Shown here: positions 8,782 to 17,710 of the stretch, piece after piece
How the letters are laid out: each line of letters begins with the position of its first letter
Position numbering within the stretch: the first letter of the stretch is position 1
NCBI GenBank assembly: GCA_964530525.1
Contig: CAZHBH010000011.1
Span: forward strand, 1-44,816
Direction of reading: 5' to 3'
DNA length: 44,816 nt
Source of the DNA: CAYNQN01 sp964530525
GTDB lineage: Bacteria; Actinomycetota; Acidimicrobiia; Acidimicrobiales; Acidimicrobilacustridaceae
The notes under the pieces: model-generated
The model's database searches: none
What the model saw: the letters and a program-made list of their open reading frames with translations, nothing else
Told to the model about the DNA's origin: nothing
Program-made: the position numbers and the translations under genes

Positions 8782-8808
8782 TCTTCGCGGTCCCGGCGGG
8801 TGCTCCGG

Positions 8809-9687
8809 TCAACGATCGTCCGCGCACCCCATGTCGGCCGCCAGGTAGCGGCCGGACGCTTGTTCGGCGAGGTCGGCAACGGGCCGGGACGACGCCAGCA
8901 GCCGGCTTCGTAGGTCGGCCACGGACAACTCGGGAGCGCCGGGTGCAGAGGCGACGCGAGCTGCCACCCCGGCTGCGATGGCCGCTGCGGGCGAGGTGCC
9001 CGAGAGCTCCATCACACCGGCGCGGATCCCCCGTCCGGGTGCGGCCAGGTCCACCGCGGAGCCCCAGTTGGACCCGGCGGTGAGCTCGCCTCCTTCGTCG
9101 ACTGCCGCGACCACGACCATGTGGGCGACGTCGTGGCTTGCCGGGTAGCTCGACCAACGGTCGAGGTCGAGGGACTCGTTGCCGGCGGCGACCACGAGGA
9201 GGACCCCCGCATCGGAAGCCTCTTGGAGGGCCCGGAGCAGCTCCAGATCGGATGACGGGACCTCCAGCGCCAGCAAGGCGACGTCGGCCTCGGCGCCGAT
9301 GGCGGCGCGCACCGCTTCGGCGATGTCTCCCGGCTGCGTCTGGCGTCGCTCACCCAGCACCTTGAACATGGCGATCTCCGCGTCGGGTGCGATGCTCCCG
9401 ACGATGCGGGCCATCGCCGTCCCGTGGCCCGTGGGGTCCGACGAAAGGTCCTCGCCGGCCACCAGCGAACGGCTTCGGGGCGACGCCTGCTGCGGGAGGA
9501 CCTCGTCGGGGACGAGACCGGAGTCGACGATCGCGACGGTGACCCCCGCCCCCGAGCCGGTTGGGGGGCAGCTGCCCCCGTCCCATCCCACAGCGGAGGT
9601 CTGAGCGCAGGCCACCGTGCCCGCCGAGGCCGCTGCCAGCACGGTCGCCGCCGCGGCCCACCGGACGACTACTGGGACGCGGACCAA
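8809..9687 (-). CDS. Secreted subtilisin-like serine protease (S8 family)
   Basis: A compact S8 protease of 292 aa from the TTG at 9687. An N-terminal hydrophobic stretch (about residues 5-27, ending near SAGTVACAQ) looks like a signal peptide; the Cys in VAC is not a good lipobox. The catalytic triad is Asp55 in VAIVDSG, His88 in PTGHGTAMA and Ser232 in SGTSPAAA, with the oxyanion Asn170 in VVAAGNES. There is no propeptide of normal size and no C-terminal membrane anchor, unlike mycosins. The proposed start overlaps the 3' end of the large secreted protein by 19 bases, so translation is probably coupled; TTG is the only start here that keeps a full signal peptide. Its substrate is unknown, and the overlapping neighbour is an obvious candidate. 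The start codon is uncertain. Confidence 0.85.
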   Translation of the reverse strand: MVRVPVVVRWAAAATVLAAASAGTVACAQTSAVGWDGGSCPPTGSGAGVTVAIVDSGLVPDEVLPQQASPRSRSLVAGEDLSSDPTGHGTAMARIVGSIAPDAEIAMFKVLGERRQTQPGDIAEAVRAAIGAEADVALLALEVPSSDLELLRALQEASDAGVLLVVAAGNESLDLDRWSSYPASHDVAHMVVVAAVDEGGELTAGSNWGSAVDLAAPGRGIRAGVMELSGTSPAAAIAAGVAARVASAPGAPELSVADLRSRLLASSRPVADLAEQASGRYLAADMGCADDR

Positions 9688-12600
9688 AGGTTCGCCACCT
9701 GGGCTGCCGTGAGGGCCGAGGGGATCACTGCCACGTTGGCCACCACGCCCGGCCACCCTTGCCCGGCGCCCGGCGGCCCGCTCGTGGCAACCGCGACGTC
9801 GCCCGTCCCCGGGGCGAGCGGCCCACTGGCGCTTCCGGTGCCGACGAGGACGCCGTTCAGGTACACGGCCAGCGAGGCCCCGTCGTACACCCCCACGTAC
9901 TGGTACCAGGTGCTCGCCAACAGGGGCCTGGTCCAGGTGGCGGCGCCGTTGCTGCCCTGGGCCGTCGTGACGGTGAGCCCGCCCGAGGCGCTGGGGGCTC
10001 CACCCGGACCGAGCTCGACGGTGAGGGCGAAGCCCCCGCCGGCTGGGCTGGAGGGGTCGGTGTTGGCGACGAGACCCCAAGTTCCGGTTCCGGCGGAGGG
10101 CGAGAGCTGGAACGAGCCGACCAGCGTGAGCGCCGAACCGGTCGTCGCAGGGTTGAGGGAGGCCGGTGCGTAGACGCCACCGGGGCCGGAGAAGGCGAGT
10201 CCTCCGTTGCCGGGGCAGGAGCCCACGGGGCCAGGTGTCACGTTCGTCGCCGAGGGCGTGTCGATGGTGGCCGCGTTGGCGTTGCCCGAGTAGTCCTTCG
10301 CCACGCCGGTGGTGTCGTTGAGGAGCCACAGGGCGGCGGTCTTGGCAGCCAGCGCCGCCCGCGAGAACGAGCAGGGCGTCGGCGGGACCGGTGGCGGTTT
10401 CGGTGGCCCCCCCTGCGACGTGGTCGTGGTGGAGGGGGGCACCGTGATCCCGGCCACGGTGGTGGTCGTGGTCGTCCCCGAGCTCGCGCTGTCGGGTTCC
10501 GAGGCGAGAGGGGCCGGCGACGGCTGGTCCTGGCCGACTTGGCCCAGCAGGTCGTTCGAGAGGTCGATCACCGCTGGATCGGCCGACCCCGCCGGCACGG
10601 AGACCGTGAGCACCAGGGCGGTGAGGCCCGAGAGGTCCACCGAGAGCTGCGTCCCGCCGGGGCCCACCCGTGCCTCGCCGCCGGGGGTCGTCGAGCCCGA
10701 GGTGAGGTTCGCAACCTGGTCTCCGGCGCCCGATGCCGCCAAGGTGAAGGTGGCCCCTTGAGCGTCGCTCTGGTCGAGGTAGGCGTTGGCCTGCCACCAC
10801 GCGTAGGGGTAGCTGCCGACGTTGGAGAGGTTCCAGGCGAACGAGGTCGTGCACGCCTGCGTCGTGCTCGTGGGCGCCCGGAGCTGGAAGCCGTCGGCGC
10901 TGATGGTCGCCGCCGGTTGGGACGTGGTGAGGGGTTGGTCCGCCTGAGCCTCGACGTAGCTGGCAGGCCCGACGGAGCTGAGATCGCAGGTGGACGTCAC
11001 CTGGGGGTCAGGGAGGTCCGAGAGCGCGCCCACGACGGGCGGCAGGGCCGCGGGCTCGGCTGCGGACGCAGGGGGAGGTCCAGGGCAACCTCCGGCCTCC
11101 TGGATGCACACACCCGAGGTCGGGTCGTAGGGCATGAGGTTCTCCAGGACGTAGAAGAAGCTCCCCGAGTCGATGGTGAACGCCTGGTAGACCACGGCGG
11201 GATCGGTCGCGGTGGAGGTCGGCGACGAGGTGGCGATGGCTGCCGACGAGGTGTCGTAGCCCTGGTACTCCGAGTCGGCCGACAGGTAGTTGTAGCAGGT
11301 GTTCGACACGCTCGGACGGAGCTCCCCGATGGGCCCGCCCTCGTCGATCTGCTGGTTCATCCCGTACAGGACGCTCACGCCGACCATGTCGTCGGTGACC
11401 GGGTCCACCGAGCTGATGCAGCCGTTCACGTAGACGTTGCCGTTCACGACGGTCATCGCCCCGATCGTGTTGCCCCTCTCGCCGGCGTCCTGGGCCATGG
11501 ACACCTGGGTGTCCTGCGCGTCGATCTGGGCGATGGCGCCGTCGTCGAGGCCTACGTAGAGCGTGTTGCCCAGGGCCGTCATGGCGTTGGCGGCGGAGGC
11601 GAAGCCCGAGTCGTGCAGCTGGAAGAAGCTCGAGGCGCAGTCGTCCAGGGCGCATCCGAGGACCACCCCGTTGGCGAAGCCGGCGAACAGCGTCGAGTCG
11701 TTGGCTGCCAGCGACGTGACGGCCTGGCCGTCCACCGCCGGGCTCACCTCCACGAAGGTGTCGAGCACGGCGGTGAGATCGCCGGAGGCGTCGAGGAAGT
11801 AGAGCTGCCCGCTGTCGTCGGTCAGGTAGACGCCCCCGCCGGCGGCGACCATCTCCGTGATCGAGCTATCCGGGATCTCCTGCACCAGCTCGACGGTCTC
11901 GCCGTCCCAGCTGTACACCTGCCCCGCCCCCGTGCCGATCAGCACCTCGGCCCCGATCGTGGCCATAGCGTTGATGGGGGCGGACCCCGTCGACCCCTCC
12001 TGTGCGAAGACCCGACCGGATGCGAGCGTGTAGAGCATCCCGTCGTCCCCGCCCATGAGGGGGGCATCGTCCAGGACCGCCACCGCCTTGATGGGTGTGG
12101 GCGGTGTCGGTGATGCGATCACGGCGAAGGCCGGTTCCCCCTCGACGTCGGAGACGTACGATCCCGTCTCCGAGAAGCTCGGGACAGGCGCCGCCAGGGG
12201 AGGGCAGAGCGAGTTGCCCGGGCCGCACAGGTCGGTTCCGGGGACGTCGATCTCCGGCAGCGTCGAGAGCTGGTCGGGCGTCGGGGCGCAGTCGGCCGTC
12301 GAGCTCTGGGGGCACGGGCTGGCAGCCGACCACATGATCTCGATCTCGTTGTTCACCTGAGAGGCGCAGCCCGTCCCGCAGGCGACCGTGGGCACCTGCG
12401 CCAGGTAGGGGTTGACGGTCTCTGGTTCGCCGGTGGAGGGGTCGACGAAGCTGATGATCCCCGTCGACGGCGCCAGTGCCACGTTGTCGGTCACCGGGGA
12501 CCCGCCCACCGATGCCGAGTCGTACACCTGCCAGAGCCCGTTCGTCTGGTCGCCCCAGCTGTAGCTCGCGGACGACCCGCCAGGCTCGGCGGCGGTGACG

Positions 12601-13826
12601 TTGAAGACGTTGGCGTAGTTGGCGCAGCTGTCCTCCAGCTCCTCGTACAGGGCGTAGCCCAGCTCGAGGATGGCGCCTATCGGGATGCCCGTGGCGATGG
12701 TGGCGGCGGTGGAGAGCTCGCTGAGGCCCATCGCGAGCATCGAGGTGGCCGTCACGGCCGACTCGACGCCTGGTGTGGCCACGCCCAACCCCGCCAGGCC
12801 GCTCAGCACGGCGACCTCCGTGGCATCCTCGGCGACCCCTAGGCCGTCGTCGCCGAGCCCGTCGGCGGCGTTGACCTGCTGGGTGATCGTGGCCCCCGGG
12901 GGCAGGACCCCGGGGGGCAGGTCGTCCTCGATGTCCCAGCCGTTCAGCAGCGAGAAGCCCTGGGGGTCCGAGCCGTCGCCCTGCTCTATGCACTGGACGG
13001 GCTGGCCCGAGAGCGAGAGGTTCGTGGCATAGGAGCTGCCGGCGACGAGGGGTTGGCGAACCTCCTCGGACGGGCCGCCGCCGGGCGCGGAGTAGTCGAA
13101 CAGGCCCTCGCCGGTGCTGTTGGTGACCGAGACCGTGGAATCGTCGACGATCGCGTCCGACGCCTGGACGGGTTGGTCGGCAGCGGTCCAGGCCCTGCCC
13201 TGCTGCCAGTCCCACTCGCCGTCCACCGACTTGAAGTCACGGATGTGCTGGACGGCGACATCGATGTGGCGCAACGCAGCGGCGTTCTGCGTGGGATCGC
13301 CCGAGCCGAGGCCCTTGCTCTTCAAGAACGCCGTCTGTGCAGGGGGGATCCGCACGGTGTAGGTGCGGGTCAGCTCCTTGGCGTCGAGGTCGTCGTCCAT
13401 CTGCACCGTCGAGAACGAGGGCTGGGTGCGGAACGGCCCCAGCGAGGTCATCGAGTCACCGATGTTGGTGTGGATGATCGCGGCATCGGGCTTCGCCCCA
13501 GGGGCCGACGGTTCGTCCGTGGTGTTGTAGACCGCGAGGGCGACACCGAACGAGAGGTCGGTGGACCCGTCGTCGTTGGGCGTGAGCTCGAAGCCGTGCG
13601 CCAGCCGAGGCATCGGCATGGCCAGGTTGCCCTCGGCGTCGAAGATCGAGTTCGTGGCCGTGGGCTCCGCCGCGTCCGGATCGGGTCTCGTGGCTATCGA
13701 AGCGACCGTCAGCGCCGCCACGATCGCGAAGGCGGTCCCGAGGGCGATCGCCGTCCTCGACCGGCGTGAACCTGGATGCATCTGCGGTGTCCCCCTGGGT
13801 CCGGTGCCTTGCCGATCGTCGCCCAT
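9669..13826 (-). CDS. Very large secreted protein with propeller-like repeats and C-terminal LamG domain
   Basis: A 1385-aa protein of unknown function, probably exported and surface-anchored. A basic n-region and one hydrophobic helix (AIALGTAFAIVAALTVASIA, about residues 26-45) act as signal peptide or anchor. Residues about 50-570 are an unrecognised region with a second hydrophobic Ala/Gly/Ser stretch (about 325-400). Residues about 575-800 have Gly-rich repeats of about 45 aa (GGDDGMLYTL, GTGAGQVYSW, TDDSGQLYFL, GLDDGAIAQI) that look like beta-propeller blades. A Thr/Pro-rich linker (about 1105-1150) precedes a C-terminal concanavalin/LamG-like domain (1152-1385; WLLND, DYSGNANAA, LNGVLVGTG). 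An alternative ATG at 13781 with an upstream GGGGGA is equally possible. Codon use matches the surroundings. The subtilase gene overlaps its 3' end. Confidence 0.85.
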   Translation of the reverse strand: MGDDRQGTGPRGTPQMHPGSRRSRTAIALGTAFAIVAALTVASIATRPDPDAAEPTATNSIFDAEGNLAMPMPRLAHGFELTPNDDGSTDLSFGVALAVYNTTDEPSAPGAKPDAAIIHTNIGDSMTSLGPFRTQPSFSTVQMDDDLDAKELTRTYTVRIPPAQTAFLKSKGLGSGDPTQNAAALRHIDVAVQHIRDFKSVDGEWDWQQGRAWTAADQPVQASDAIVDDSTVSVTNSTGEGLFDYSAPGGGPSEEVRQPLVAGSSYATNLSLSGQPVQCIEQGDGSDPQGFSLLNGWDIEDDLPPGVLPPGATITQQVNAADGLGDDGLGVAEDATEVAVLSGLAGLGVATPGVESAVTATSMLAMGLSELSTAATIATGIPIGAILELGYALYEELEDSCANYANVFNVTAAEPGGSSASYSWGDQTNGLWQVYDSASVGGSPVTDNVALAPSTGIISFVDPSTGEPETVNPYLAQVPTVACGTGCASQVNNEIEIMWSAASPCPQSSTADCAPTPDQLSTLPEIDVPGTDLCGPGNSLCPPLAAPVPSFSETGSYVSDVEGEPAFAVIASPTPPTPIKAVAVLDDAPLMGGDDGMLYTLASGRVFAQEGSTGSAPINAMATIGAEVLIGTGAGQVYSWDGETVELVQEIPDSSITEMVAAGGGVYLTDDSGQLYFLDASGDLTAVLDTFVEVSPAVDGQAVTSLAANDSTLFAGFANGVVLGCALDDCASSFFQLHDSGFASAANAMTALGNTLYVGLDDGAIAQIDAQDTQVSMAQDAGERGNTIGAMTVVNGNVYVNGCISSVDPVTDDMVGVSVLYGMNQQIDEGGPIGELRPSVSNTCYNYLSADSEYQGYDTSSAAIATSSPTSTATDPAVVYQAFTIDSGSFFYVLENLMPYDPTSGVCIQEAGGCPGPPPASAAEPAALPPVVGALSDLPDPQVTSTCDLSSVGPASYVEAQADQPLTTSQPAATISADGFQLRAPTSTTQACTTSFAWNLSNVGSYPYAWWQANAYLDQSDAQGATFTLAASGAGDQVANLTSGSTTPGGEARVGPGGTQLSVDLSGLTALVLTVSVPAGSADPAVIDLSNDLLGQVGQDQPSPAPLASEPDSASSGTTTTTTVAGITVPPSTTTTSQGGPPKPPPVPPTPCSFSRAALAAKTAALWLLNDTTGVAKDYSGNANAATIDTPSATNVTPGPVGSCPGNGGLAFSGPGGVYAPASLNPATTGSALTLVGSFQLSPSAGTGTWGLVANTDPSSPAGGGFALTVELGPGGAPSASGGLTVTTAQGSNGAATWTRPLLASTWYQYVGVYDGASLAVYLNGVLVGTGSASGPLAPGTGDVAVATSGPPGAGQGWPGVVANVAVIPSALTAAQVANLWSASQ

Positions 13827-13864
13827 CTAGGGCGCCTCTGCTAGCTCTGGTGAGGGCGGAAGCC

Positions 13865-13870
13865 TACTTT
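13865..13870 (+). promoter_or_regulatory. -10-like box of menH
   Basis: TACTTT with seven bases before the GTG at 13878. It lies in the 51-base divergent gap shared with the large secreted protein gene. Confidence 0.5.
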
Positions 13871-13877
13871 TGCCGGC

Positions 13878-14633
13878 GTGGTCGCGTCGGTGTACGTCGA
13901 GGTCCGCGGCGCGGGGCGCCGGGTGGTCCTCGTGCACGGCTTCACCCAGACAGGTCGGTGCTGGGACCGGGTCGCCGATGAGATGGCGGAGGATCACGAG
14001 GTCTTGCTCGTCGACGCGCCCGGTCACGGCGGGTCCGGGGGAGTGCGTGCCGACCTCTGGGAGGGCGCAGCGTCGCTGGGAGCGGCAGGCGGGCGGGCGA
14101 CGTACATCGGATACTCGATGGGGGCGCGCCTGTGCCTGCACCTGGCGCTGTCCGATCCCGGCAGCGTCGAAGCCCTGGTGCTCGTGAGCGGCACCCCGGG
14201 CATCGAGGATCCCGTGCAGCGCGCCGATCGTCGAGCTGCCGACGAGGCCCTCGCCGAGCGGATCGAGGCCGAGGGGACCGTCAGGTTCCTCGACGAGTGG
14301 CTGTCGGCGCCGATGTTCGCCGGCCTACCCGCCGATGCGGCCTGGCGATCCGAGCGCGAGCGCAACGCGCCAGAGGGGTTGGCGTCGAGCCTCAGGCTTG
14401 CGGGCACCGGCACCCAGGACCCGCTGTGGAACCGGCTCGACGAGCTGCACATGCCCGTGCTCGTCGTGGCGGGCGCCGACGACACCAAGTTCGCCGCCCT
14501 CGCTCGCCGGATGACAGATGCGATCGGCCCCAACGCCACGCTCGCCTTGATCCCGGGTGCTGGACACTCGGTGCCTTGGGAGGACCCCGACGCCTTCCTC
14601 GATGCCTACCGCCGTTGGGAGGATCTCACCTAG
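13878..14633 (+). CDS. menH: SHCHC synthase-like alpha/beta hydrolase (MenH)
   Basis: Alpha/beta-hydrolase fold enzyme of 251 aa expected to eliminate pyruvate from SEPHCHC to give SHCHC, the step after MenD. The nucleophile Ser80 is in GYSMGARLCLHLAL, the form typical of MenH. The acid is probably Asp201 in VAGADDTKF and the base His230 in GAGHSVPWEDP. The oxyanion region is VHGFTQTGRCWD, and LVSGTPGIED matches the usual MenH segment after the nucleophile elbow. The position immediately upstream of menD on the same strand (90 bases) supports the call over a generic hydrolase. The GTG start lacks a Shine-Dalgarno sequence and follows a TACTTT box by seven bases. Confidence 0.88.
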   Translation: MVASVYVEVRGAGRRVVLVHGFTQTGRCWDRVADEMAEDHEVLLVDAPGHGGSGGVRADLWEGAASLGAAGGRATYIGYSMGARLCLHLALSDPGSVEALVLVSGTPGIEDPVQRADRRAADEALAERIEAEGTVRFLDEWLSAPMFAGLPADAAWRSERERNAPEGLASSLRLAGTGTQDPLWNRLDELHMPVLVVAGADDTKFAALARRMTDAIGPNATLALIPGAGHSVPWEDPDAFLDAYRRWEDLT

Positions 14634-14711
14634 GCCCCTGCCGAGGGTGGGACGCGGACGCGGACGGGTGTGGCGCGGGCGGCAGACGCCGGCCGCGGGC
14701 AGGGCCGAACG

Positions 14712-14717
14712 TAGGCT
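14712..14717 (+). promoter_or_regulatory. -10-like box of menD
   Basis: TAGGCT with six bases (GTCGGC) before the GTG at 14724. It suggests that menD has its own promoter downstream of menH. Confidence 0.5.
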
Positions 14718-14723
14718 GTCGGC

Positions 14724-16451
14724 GTGGGTGACCTTCCGGAGCTGACCTCTGCGACCTTCTGCGCCACCGTCGTCGACGAGTGGGCCAGGGCAGGGATGAC
14801 GGAGGCCGTGATCTGCCCTGGGTCGCGCTCGAGCCCGATGGCCCTCGCCCTCGCGGCCGACGAGCGCATCCGGGTGCACGTGCACGTCGACGAGCGGTCA
14901 GCGGGCTTCATCGCGCTCGGGCTGGGGATGGCGACAGGCCGGCCTGCGGTGGTGCTCACCACGAGCGGGACCGCCGCCGTCGAGTTGCACCCCTCGGTGG
15001 TCGAGGCCCACCAGAGCCGGGTGCCGCTGATCGCCTGCACGGCTGATCGCCCCCCCGAGCTGCGCGACGTCGGGGCACCACAGACGATCGACCAGACCCA
15101 CCAGCTCTACGGCTCGGCGGTCCGTTGGTACTGCGACCCGGGCGTCCCCGACGAGGTGTCGCGCAGCTCTTGGCGCTCGCTGGCGTCGCGGGTCGCCTTG
15201 GCGGCATCGGGACCCCCTCCGGGTCCCGTCCACCTCAACCTCGCCTTCAGGGATCCGCTGGTGGGCCGTTCCGGTACCCCGCCGGAGGGTCGCGACGGGG
15301 GGCGACCCTGGCGGGTCCGCGCCAGCGCATCCAACGTGCTGCCACCAGAGGAGCTGGAGCGCCTCGTGCGGATGCTCGCCTCGACGAAGGGGGTGGTCGT
15401 CGCGGGAGCCGGTGTCGGGGAGCCACACCCCGTGCTTGCCCTCGCCTCCCTCCTGGGCTGGCCGGTGCTGGCAGATCCCCGGAGCGGCTGCCGGCTGCCG
15501 GATCCGGTCGTCGTCGCGCACGCCGACTCGGTGCTGCGTTCTCTGGGCCACGAGCTCGTCCCAGAGGTCGTGCTGGCCCTGGGGGCCCCGCCGGCATCCA
15601 AGGTGCTCGGCCAGTGGGTGGCGGCCTCCGGTGCCCGGGTGGTGCTCGTCGACAGGGACGGCTCGTGGCCGGATGCCGATCACCTCGCCCAGGACGTGCT
15701 CGCCGTGGAGCCCTCGGCGCTGTGCGAGGCCCTGGCCAAGGGGATCGAGGCGATCGACCCAGGAGGGTCTCGTGCCTGGCTCTCCCTTTGGAACGGGGCG
15801 GAGGCGGCGGCGTCCGCTGCGATCGAGGCCGTGCTCGCGGGGCGCGACGACGCGAGCGAGCCCGCCGTGGCCCGCGACGTGGTGTCCGCCGTCCCGGATG
15901 GCGGCACGCTCGTGGTCTCGTCGTCGATGCCCATCCGTGACGTCGAGTGGTACTCGGCGCCTCGCGGCGGTGTGCGCGTGCTCGCGAACAGGGGCGCGAA
16001 CGGCATCGACGGCGTGGTCTCCACGGCGGTGGGCGTGGCCATGGCGGGGGAACCCACGGTCGTCCTCGTAGGCGACCTGGCGTTCCTCCACGACGCCAAC
16101 GCCCTCGCCGCCGTGGCGCGCCGGAACCTCGACCTGACCGTCGTGGTGGTCGACAACGGCGGGGGAGGCATCTTCTCGTTCCTCCCGCAGGGGACGCTCC
16201 TGCCGACGGAGCGCTTCGAGCAGCTCTTCGGGACGCCCCACGATGCCGACCTGGTGGGCCTGGCCAGAGCTCTCGGTGTGGTGGCGACGGCCGTGGAGAC
16301 CCGCGCCGAGCTCGCGGAAGCGCTGTCGGGTGCGATGGTCGGGGATGGCACGCACGTCGTGGTGGTCAAGGCGCCGGATCGGCGAGCCAACGTGGATCTG
16401 CACGCGGAGATCCACGAAGCGGTCGCCTCCAGCATCGCCGGGAGCCCCTGA
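14724..16451 (+). CDS. menD: SEPHCHC synthase (MenD)
   Basis: Thiamine-diphosphate enzyme of 575 aa that joins isochorismate and 2-oxoglutarate, the first committed step of the classical menaquinone route. The N-terminal pyrimidine-binding domain has CPGSRSSP (31-38) and the conserved Glu57 in HVDERSAGF. The RPPELRDVGAPQTIDQ segment is the MenD-specific active-site stretch. The C-terminal PP domain has GDLAFLHDANALA and VVDNGGGGIFSFLPQ for the diphosphate and metal. The length is normal. The GTG start at 14724 agrees with the family N-terminus and with the TAGGCT box. It converges on menF with only 11 bases between the stops and no obvious terminator. Confidence 0.96.
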   Translation: MGDLPELTSATFCATVVDEWARAGMTEAVICPGSRSSPMALALAADERIRVHVHVDERSAGFIALGLGMATGRPAVVLTTSGTAAVELHPSVVEAHQSRVPLIACTADRPPELRDVGAPQTIDQTHQLYGSAVRWYCDPGVPDEVSRSSWRSLASRVALAASGPPPGPVHLNLAFRDPLVGRSGTPPEGRDGGRPWRVRASASNVLPPEELERLVRMLASTKGVVVAGAGVGEPHPVLALASLLGWPVLADPRSGCRLPDPVVVAHADSVLRSLGHELVPEVVLALGAPPASKVLGQWVAASGARVVLVDRDGSWPDADHLAQDVLAVEPSALCEALAKGIEAIDPGGSRAWLSLWNGAEAAASAAIEAVLAGRDDASEPAVARDVVSAVPDGGTLVVSSSMPIRDVEWYSAPRGGVRVLANRGANGIDGVVSTAVGVAMAGEPTVVLVGDLAFLHDANALAAVARRNLDLTVVVVDNGGGGIFSFLPQGTLLPTERFEQLFGTPHDADLVGLARALGVVATAVETRAELAEALSGAMVGDGTHVVVVKAPDRRANVDLHAEIHEAVASSIAGSP

Positions 16452-16462
16452 GCCCCGATCGG

Positions 16463-17710
16463 TCAGGGGCGGACGACGGCGGCGAGGAGCGCCTGGAGCT
16501 TGGCCTGCGTCTCGGCCAGCTCGGCGAGCGGATCGGAGTCGGGCATCACGCCCACACCGGCGAAGAGCCGTGCCCGGTTCCCTGCGATCTCGGCGCAGCG
16601 GATGCCTACGGCCCACTCGCCGTCGCCGCGCGAGTCGACCCAGCCGACGGGGCCCGCGTAGCGCCCCCTATCCAGGTCCTCGTGCTCCTCGATGAGCTGC
16701 CTGGCCGCGTCGCGTGGCCAACCGCACACGGCGGGCGTTGGGTGCAGCGCGGTCATGAGCTCGATCACCGAGGCCGGTGGCGAGGAGAGCTGCCCATCGA
16801 CCCTCGTCGCCAGGTGGGCGACGTTGGCCATGGCCACCACGCTGGGCTCGGCCTCCTCGTCTAGGTACGAGCACCAGGGCAGGAGGGTGTCGTGGACCAT
16901 GTCGATCGTGATCCTGTGCTCCGCCTGGTCCTTCACCGACGACACCAGGTCTGCGGCCAGCTGCTCGTCGGTCTCCGGGTCGCCGCTTCGCGAGGTGGTT
17001 CCCGCCATGGGGTGGGAGCGAACGGAGTGCCCGGTGCGGGCTACGAGCAGCTCTGGGCTGGCACCCACCAGGCCGCCGATCCCGTAGATCATGCAAGCCG
17101 GGTAGGCCATGGCGAGCCTGGCGATCACGGCCGACCGTGAGATCGGCTCGTCGGCTTCCACCTCGACCGCTCGGGCGAGCACGACCTTCTCGGCCGCCCC
17201 CGCCCTCAGCGAGTCTCGTGCTCTGGCGACGGCCTCGCACCACTCGGCCGGCGAGCGCTCAGCGCTGATCACGTGGCGCGCTGCCGCGGCCGGCGACGTC
17301 GTCGTGGTGAGCTGCAGCGCTGTCGGGTCCACGGGCTGGCGCCCACGTTCGAAGATCGTGGTGACCCATCCCGTCCCGTCCTCGGCTCGTCCCACCACGA
17401 CCTCGGGCACCACCAGCTCCCCCGGGCGGGAGACGTCGAACGGGAGCGCCCCGATGGCCACGGGTCCGCAGCCCGGCAACGAGACCTCGTCGTCGCTCTC
17501 GATGGCGCCCAGGACCTCGTCGACGGCTCGGGCGGCCTCGGCGGGATCCGAGCGTGGGACCTCGATGCGAACCGCCTCGCCCAGGCCGACGATCCCCGCC
17601 CCGCCGCGCGCCCAGAGAGCGCCGTAGTCGCCGGCCGCGGCCAGGAGGTCCACCGGCTCGGCGAGCGCTCGGGTCACCGATGCGAGCTGGCTGGCCCTCA
17701 GATCGGTCAC
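16463..17710 (-). CDS. menF: Isochorismate synthase (MenF)
   Basis: Chorismate-binding enzyme of 415 aa converting chorismate to isochorismate, the substrate of MenD. The C-terminal catalytic domain shows the family landmarks in order: EKVVLARAVEV with the general-base Lys, GASPELLVARTG, SHPMAGTTSRSGD, the VKDQAEHRITIDMV metal-binding Glu segment, LHPTPAVCGWP, RGRYAGPVGW and FAGVGVMPDSDP. Anthranilate or salicylate synthases share this fold, but the men context decides. The GTG start at 17710 overlaps the stop of menG (GTGA), so the two genes are translationally coupled, menG first. Confidence 0.93.
   Translation of the reverse strand: MTDLRASQLASVTRALAEPVDLLAAAGDYGALWARGGAGIVGLGEAVRIEVPRSDPAEAARAVDEVLGAIESDDEVSLPGCGPVAIGALPFDVSRPGELVVPEVVVGRAEDGTGWVTTIFERGRQPVDPTALQLTTTTSPAAAARHVISAERSPAEWCEAVARARDSLRAGAAEKVVLARAVEVEADEPISRSAVIARLAMAYPACMIYGIGGLVGASPELLVARTGHSVRSHPMAGTTSRSGDPETDEQLAADLVSSVKDQAEHRITIDMVHDTLLPWCSYLDEEAEPSVVAMANVAHLATRVDGQLSSPPASVIELMTALHPTPAVCGWPRDAARQLIEEHEDLDRGRYAGPVGWVDSRGDGEWAVGIRCAEIAGNRARLFAGVGVMPDSDPLAELAETQAKLQALLAAVVRP

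Noticed and set aside
9688..10854. Upstream extension of the subtilase frame, which would give a 681-aa protein
   Set aside because: It is Arg/Gly/Pro/His-rich sequence in an alternative frame of the large secreted protein, with no protease features and no signal peptide.
16463..17710. Cys in HPTPAVCGWP of MenF as an unusual substitution
   Set aside because: Isochorismate synthases such as DhbC are known with Cys at this place, so it is ordinary.
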